NCBI GenBank assembly: GCA_024684065.1
Contig: JAIKXO010000146.1
Span: 1 to 64,000 of the forward strand
Source of the DNA: Lachnospiraceae bacterium
GTDB taxonomy: Bacteria > Bacillota_A > Clostridia > Lachnospirales > Lachnospiraceae
Direction of reading: 5' to 3'
DNA: 64,000 nucleotides
Below the pieces are notes generated by a model. It saw nothing but the letters and a program-made list of their open reading frames with translations, was not told the DNA's origin and did no database searches. Below are positions 61,444 to 64,000 of this stretch, piece by piece. Both the position numbers and the translations under genes were made by a program. How positions within the stretch are numbered: the stretch's first letter is position 1; every line of letters starts with the position of its first letter.

Positions 61444-62388
61444 ATGGATAAAAACGCGAAAATATATGTGGCGGGACACAGGGGATTAGTGGGCTCTGCC
61501 ATAAAAAGGAATCTTGAAAGCAGGGGATACTCAAATATAACAGGAAGGACGCATAAGGAACTCGACCTGACAGACCAGGCTCAGGTCAGGAGTTTTTTTG
61601 AGGAAGAGAAGCCAGAGTACGTGATCCTTGCGGCCGCAAAGGTAGGGGGGATCAATGCAAATAATACGAGCCCCGCTGATTTTGCGTATGAGAATATGCA
61701 GATCCAGTGCAATGTTATCAAATGCGCCCATGATCATCATGTAAAAAAGCTCCTGTTCCTCGGAAGCACCTGTATTTATCCGAGAATGGCGCCCCAGCCC
61801 ATCCCGGAGGACGCTCTTCTTACGGGGCCGCTTGAGACGACGAATGAAGCATATGCGATAGCTAAGATCTCCGGACTTGAAATGTGTAAGTTCTTTAAGA
61901 TGCAGTACGGCGATGACTTTATCAGCTGCATGCCGACCAATCTTTACGGTCCCCATGATAATTATGATCTTAAGAATTCGCATGTACTTCCCGCGATGAT
62001 AAGAAAATTCCACGAAGCCAAAGTGAGTAACGCGGAGCATGTTACGCTGTGGGGAAGCGGGAAGCCCTTAAGGGAGTTTCTGTATGTGGATGACATGGCG
62101 GATGCCTGTGTATTCCTTCTGGAAAATTACAGCGGTCTTTCCCATGTGAATATCGGGACGGGAAAAGAGGTAACTATAAAGGAACTTGCGGAGATCGTAA
62201 AGGCAACGGTAGGCTATGAGGGTTCGATAGTATGGGACGCTTCAATGCCTGACGGGACGCCCAGAAAGCTTACTGATGTTACAAAGCTCCATGAGCTCGG
62301 ATGGACGCATAAGGTTGAGCTTTCAGAAGGTGTGAAGCTTGCTTATGACTGGTTCAGGGATAACATTGATATAAGCAGGGGAATGTAA
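61444..62388 (+). CDS. fcl: GDP-L-fucose synthase
   Basis: Epimerase-reductase that turns GDP-4-keto-6-deoxymannose into GDP-L-fucose. The 314-residue protein has [50 protein letters not shown], the catalytic YAIAKISG and [11 protein letters not shown]. The stop codon abuts the next start. It completes the gmd pathway, so fucosylation of a capsule, teichoic-like polymer or glycoprotein is likely. Confidence 0.96.
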   Translation: MDKNAKIYVAGHRGLVGSAIKRNLESRGYSNITGRTHKELDLTDQAQVRSFFEEEKPEYVILAAAKVGGINANNTSPADFAYENMQIQCNVIKCAHDHHVKKLLFLGSTCIYPRMAPQPIPEDALLTGPLETTNEAYAIAKISGLEMCKFFKMQYGDDFISCMPTNLYGPHDNYDLKNSHVLPAMIRKFHEAKVSNAEHVTLWGSGKPLREFLYVDDMADACVFLLENYSGLSHVNIGTGKEVTIKELAEIVKATVGYEGSIVWDASMPDGTPRKLTDVTKLHELGWTHKVELSEGVKLAYDWFRDNIDISRGM

Positions 62389-63120
62389 TTGAAGGAACTT
62401 ATTGAAACTGCAGCGGCTTTTTATGAAAACTGCCGGGGGACGGGAAAGCTTTTCGTGCTGTTTGCCGCAGCAGTGCTTATAATAATTCTGATACAGAAAA
62501 AAGTATCTCCCGCGGGCTTTAATCCGGCGGTATTTTTATTATCTGTACGAAGCGGAATAGCCTATGCTTTCACGCTGCTTTTTAAGACTTCGGAAAATCC
62601 GCAGAACGGGCGGAAAAGCATTGGACCGTACAGGATCCTGTCTAATATAGTCCTTATCGGACTGATAACGATAACGATAATACTGGGCGGAAAGAGGGTG
62701 ATCGCGGGGGAATTTTATGAGCCTGCCGAAAATACCCTCCATTTAAAGACAAGGCATGTAATGGTGATGGACAGGCTTTTGGAGCTTGCGGGCGATGAAA
62801 GCGTAATAAGCGTGATAGCCACTCCCCAGATCGCGCCTTTCCTTAAACAGTACAGTTCACGGTTCATGCCGCTTTATGACTATTCAGACACCGGCAGTAA
62901 ACTGCGGCTTAATGAAGGGGCGCAGATCGTATACAATGAATACTCCTCCTCTGTTCCAAGGATGGACAGGATAACCAGGATAGGACATAAGGAAGATTAC
63001 AGATATCTGCTGGTTGACACAGTAAGGTACTACCCCGAATTAAAAGCGTCGGAATTTGGATATGAGCTCCTCGATACCGTGGAGGGGATGGAGATTTACA
63101 GGAGAATTGAAGACTTATGA
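62389..63120 (+). CDS. Membrane protein of unknown function in the fucose locus
   Basis: A 243-residue protein starting at TTG directly after fcl, with an N-terminal membrane helix (LFVLFAAAVLIIILIQ), a second one near residues 78-96 (ILSNIVLIGLITITIILGG) and an extracytoplasmic domain of about 140 residues. That domain contains VISVIATPQIAPFLKQYSSRF and ends RYYPELKASEFGYELLDTVEG. Similar tails occur in GT-C-type membrane proteins. It overlaps the next gene by 4 bp (ATGA). Possibly a split or regulatory partner of the next protein; no firm family. Confidence 0.6.
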   Translation: MKELIETAAAFYENCRGTGKLFVLFAAAVLIIILIQKKVSPAGFNPAVFLLSVRSGIAYAFTLLFKTSENPQNGRKSIGPYRILSNIVLIGLITITIILGGKRVIAGEFYEPAENTLHLKTRHVMVMDRLLELAGDESVISVIATPQIAPFLKQYSSRFMPLYDYSDTGSKLRLNEGAQIVYNEYSSSVPRMDRITRIGHKEDYRYLLVDTVRYYPELKASEFGYELLDTVEGMEIYRRIEDL

Positions 63121-64000
63121 TCTACGGGGTTTCTCTTCTCATCCTGCTCGTATTCTTTGTGCTTGCTTTTATAGCGGGGTTTACGCTCAGGGTGGTGACA
63201 AAGCAGAGAGGTCATGACCTGATAACCATATATTCGCAGGGTATGGTCGTGATCCTGCTTATCTTTATATTATGCTCAAAACTGTGCGTATTTATTTCCG
63301 CCAGCGTTAAATTTGCAGGAGCCCTGTGGCTTTCTGCTATATTTATTATTGAGGTTTTTTTTATTTTTGCGGACAGAAGAAGGTTCCCGCTGTTTTTTAA
63401 GAACTTCAGGGTAAGGCTCAGAAACAGGGAGAAAACGAGCTTTTTGACGAAGCTTTTTGCGACCCTTCTGCTGATCCTGATCCTTTTACAGATCTGCTTC
63501 GTGATAAATTTTGCATTGAACAGGCCGAATGCGGTAAAGGAGCTTTCGGATGCCGTGTTTGCGTATGATACGGGCAGGATAGTCAGGGAATCGCCGATGA
63601 TGATGCTTTATGCATGGCTTGCGGGACTTATAAGGGTTCATCCGCTGACTGTCATATATTCCGTATCTCCCGTGATCCTTTTCCCGATGTATTACAGCAT
63701 CGAGTGGAGCCTTGCCAGAAAGCTGTTTAAGGAAGACACGGATAAATGCCTGTTCATGCTTTTTGTTTTTTCGCTTTTGCAGATATTCGGATTTCAGTCC
63801 GGATATATGTCGCAAACCGTCATGCTCATGTCTTTTTTTTCGGGAACGGCATTTTTCGTCCATGCCGTTCTTCCCTTTACGCTCTGGTTTGTCCTTGAAG
63901 CGATCGAAAGGAAGGAGCTTGTAAAAGAACGGGACAGGGCGCAAAGTAAGCAGGAAGAGGCTTTGAGGGCTCTGAGGCCTTCTTCCGAAAGAGCGGTTTT
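63117..64000 (+). CDS. Polytopic membrane protein, GT-C-like, partial (runs off the window)
   Basis: The frame opens at ATG 63117 in a 4-bp overlap with the previous gene and stays open to the last base. The visible 294 residues contain about eight hydrophobic helices, with MIYGVSLLILLVFFVLAFIA at the start and GHDLITIYSQGMVVILLIF near residues 37-55. An acidic outer loop (ELSDAVFAYDTGRIVRESPM near 145-165) lies between helices, a layout that recalls GT-C glycosyltransferases. It may correspond to DUF6077, from memory only. Position in the fucose locus suggests glycan transfer or export. Confidence 0.6.
   Translation, partial: MIYGVSLLILLVFFVLAFIAGFTLRVVTKQRGHDLITIYSQGMVVILLIFILCSKLCVFISASVKFAGALWLSAIFIIEVFFIFADRRRFPLFFKNFRVRLRNREKTSFLTKLFATLLLILILLQICFVINFALNRPNAVKELSDAVFAYDTGRIVRESPMMMLYAWLAGLIRVHPLTVIYSVSPVILFPMYYSIEWSLARKLFKEDTDKCLFMLFVFSLLQIFGFQSGYMSQTVMLMSFFSGTAFFVHAVLPFTLWFVLEAIERKELVKERDRAQSKQEEALRALRPSSERAV

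Overview
This is chromosomal DNA from a flagellated Gram-positive anaerobe, most likely a Lachnospiraceae member of the Butyrivibrio/rumen-gut type. The reasons are Firmicute-type Flp/Tad pilus genes (Flp1-like pilin, DUF5702, DUF6382-FHA), two flagellins flanking a FliS-like gene, the pyrK-pyrD pair, acetate kinase, a DUF6472-like protein after dusB, and strong AGGAGG-type ribosome sites. Genus cannot be fixed from the sequence alone. No rRNA, tRNA, CRISPR array, insertion sequence, prophage or plasmid gene was seen. Most genes lie on the + strand; amrS/amrBA, queF, yhhQ, plsC and a DUF212 gene are on the - strand.

Layout: 1-3.5 kb is the end of a flagellar locus (3' end of a FliK-like gene, flagellin, fliS, second flagellin), with an unusual structured element and 11-bp tandem repeats between the first flagellin and fliS. 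3.8-7.4 kb holds a solute-binding protein and a hybrid histidine kinase. 7.5-17.1 kb is a compact Tad/Flp pilus operon with its own promoter: two prepilin peptidases, a TadZ-TadA fusion, TadB/TadC-like proteins, the pilin, pseudopilins and an FHA protein. 17.1-22.6 kb holds murA, the AmmeMemoRadiSam genes and queuosine genes (queF, yhhQ). 23-33.5 kb holds a SleB-like hydrolase, ornithine carbamoyltransferase, coaX, dusB, a D,D-carboxypeptidase, a pseudouridine synthase, ackA and a CCA-adding enzyme. 33.5-38.6 kb holds a PEGA protein and a three-gene VWA lipoprotein / ECF sigma / anti-sigma-like module with an ECF-type promoter inside a large inverted repeat. 38.6-45.7 kb holds a GT-C-like membrane protein, a divergent GH9-like lipoprotein, ddl, murF and plsC. 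45.9-51.7 kb is pyrC-pyrK-pyrD-ispE-gntR-murI-DUF1934. 51.8-56.3 kb holds trkA-trkH and an acyl-CoA ligase. 56.5-59.8 kb holds a c-di-GMP phosphodiesterase/cyclase pair. 60.3-64 kb starts a GDP-fucose and surface-glycan locus that runs off the window.

The best candidate for something undescribed is a family of four intergenic leader elements (10648-10732, 26014-26075, 56397-56486 on +, 21692-21784 on -). Each is about 60-90 nt, has one or two hairpins, shows compensatory base changes between copies, and ends in a Shine-Dalgarno directly before the start codon of an unrelated gene (tadC-like, coaX, an EAL gene, queF). Second is the predicted four-way-junction structure between flagellin and fliS (1536-1662). 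Third is the ECF promoter and Shine-Dalgarno-sequestering inverted repeat before the VWA-sigma module (35075-35157). All calls come from reading the sequence and remembered family motifs; no database search was run.
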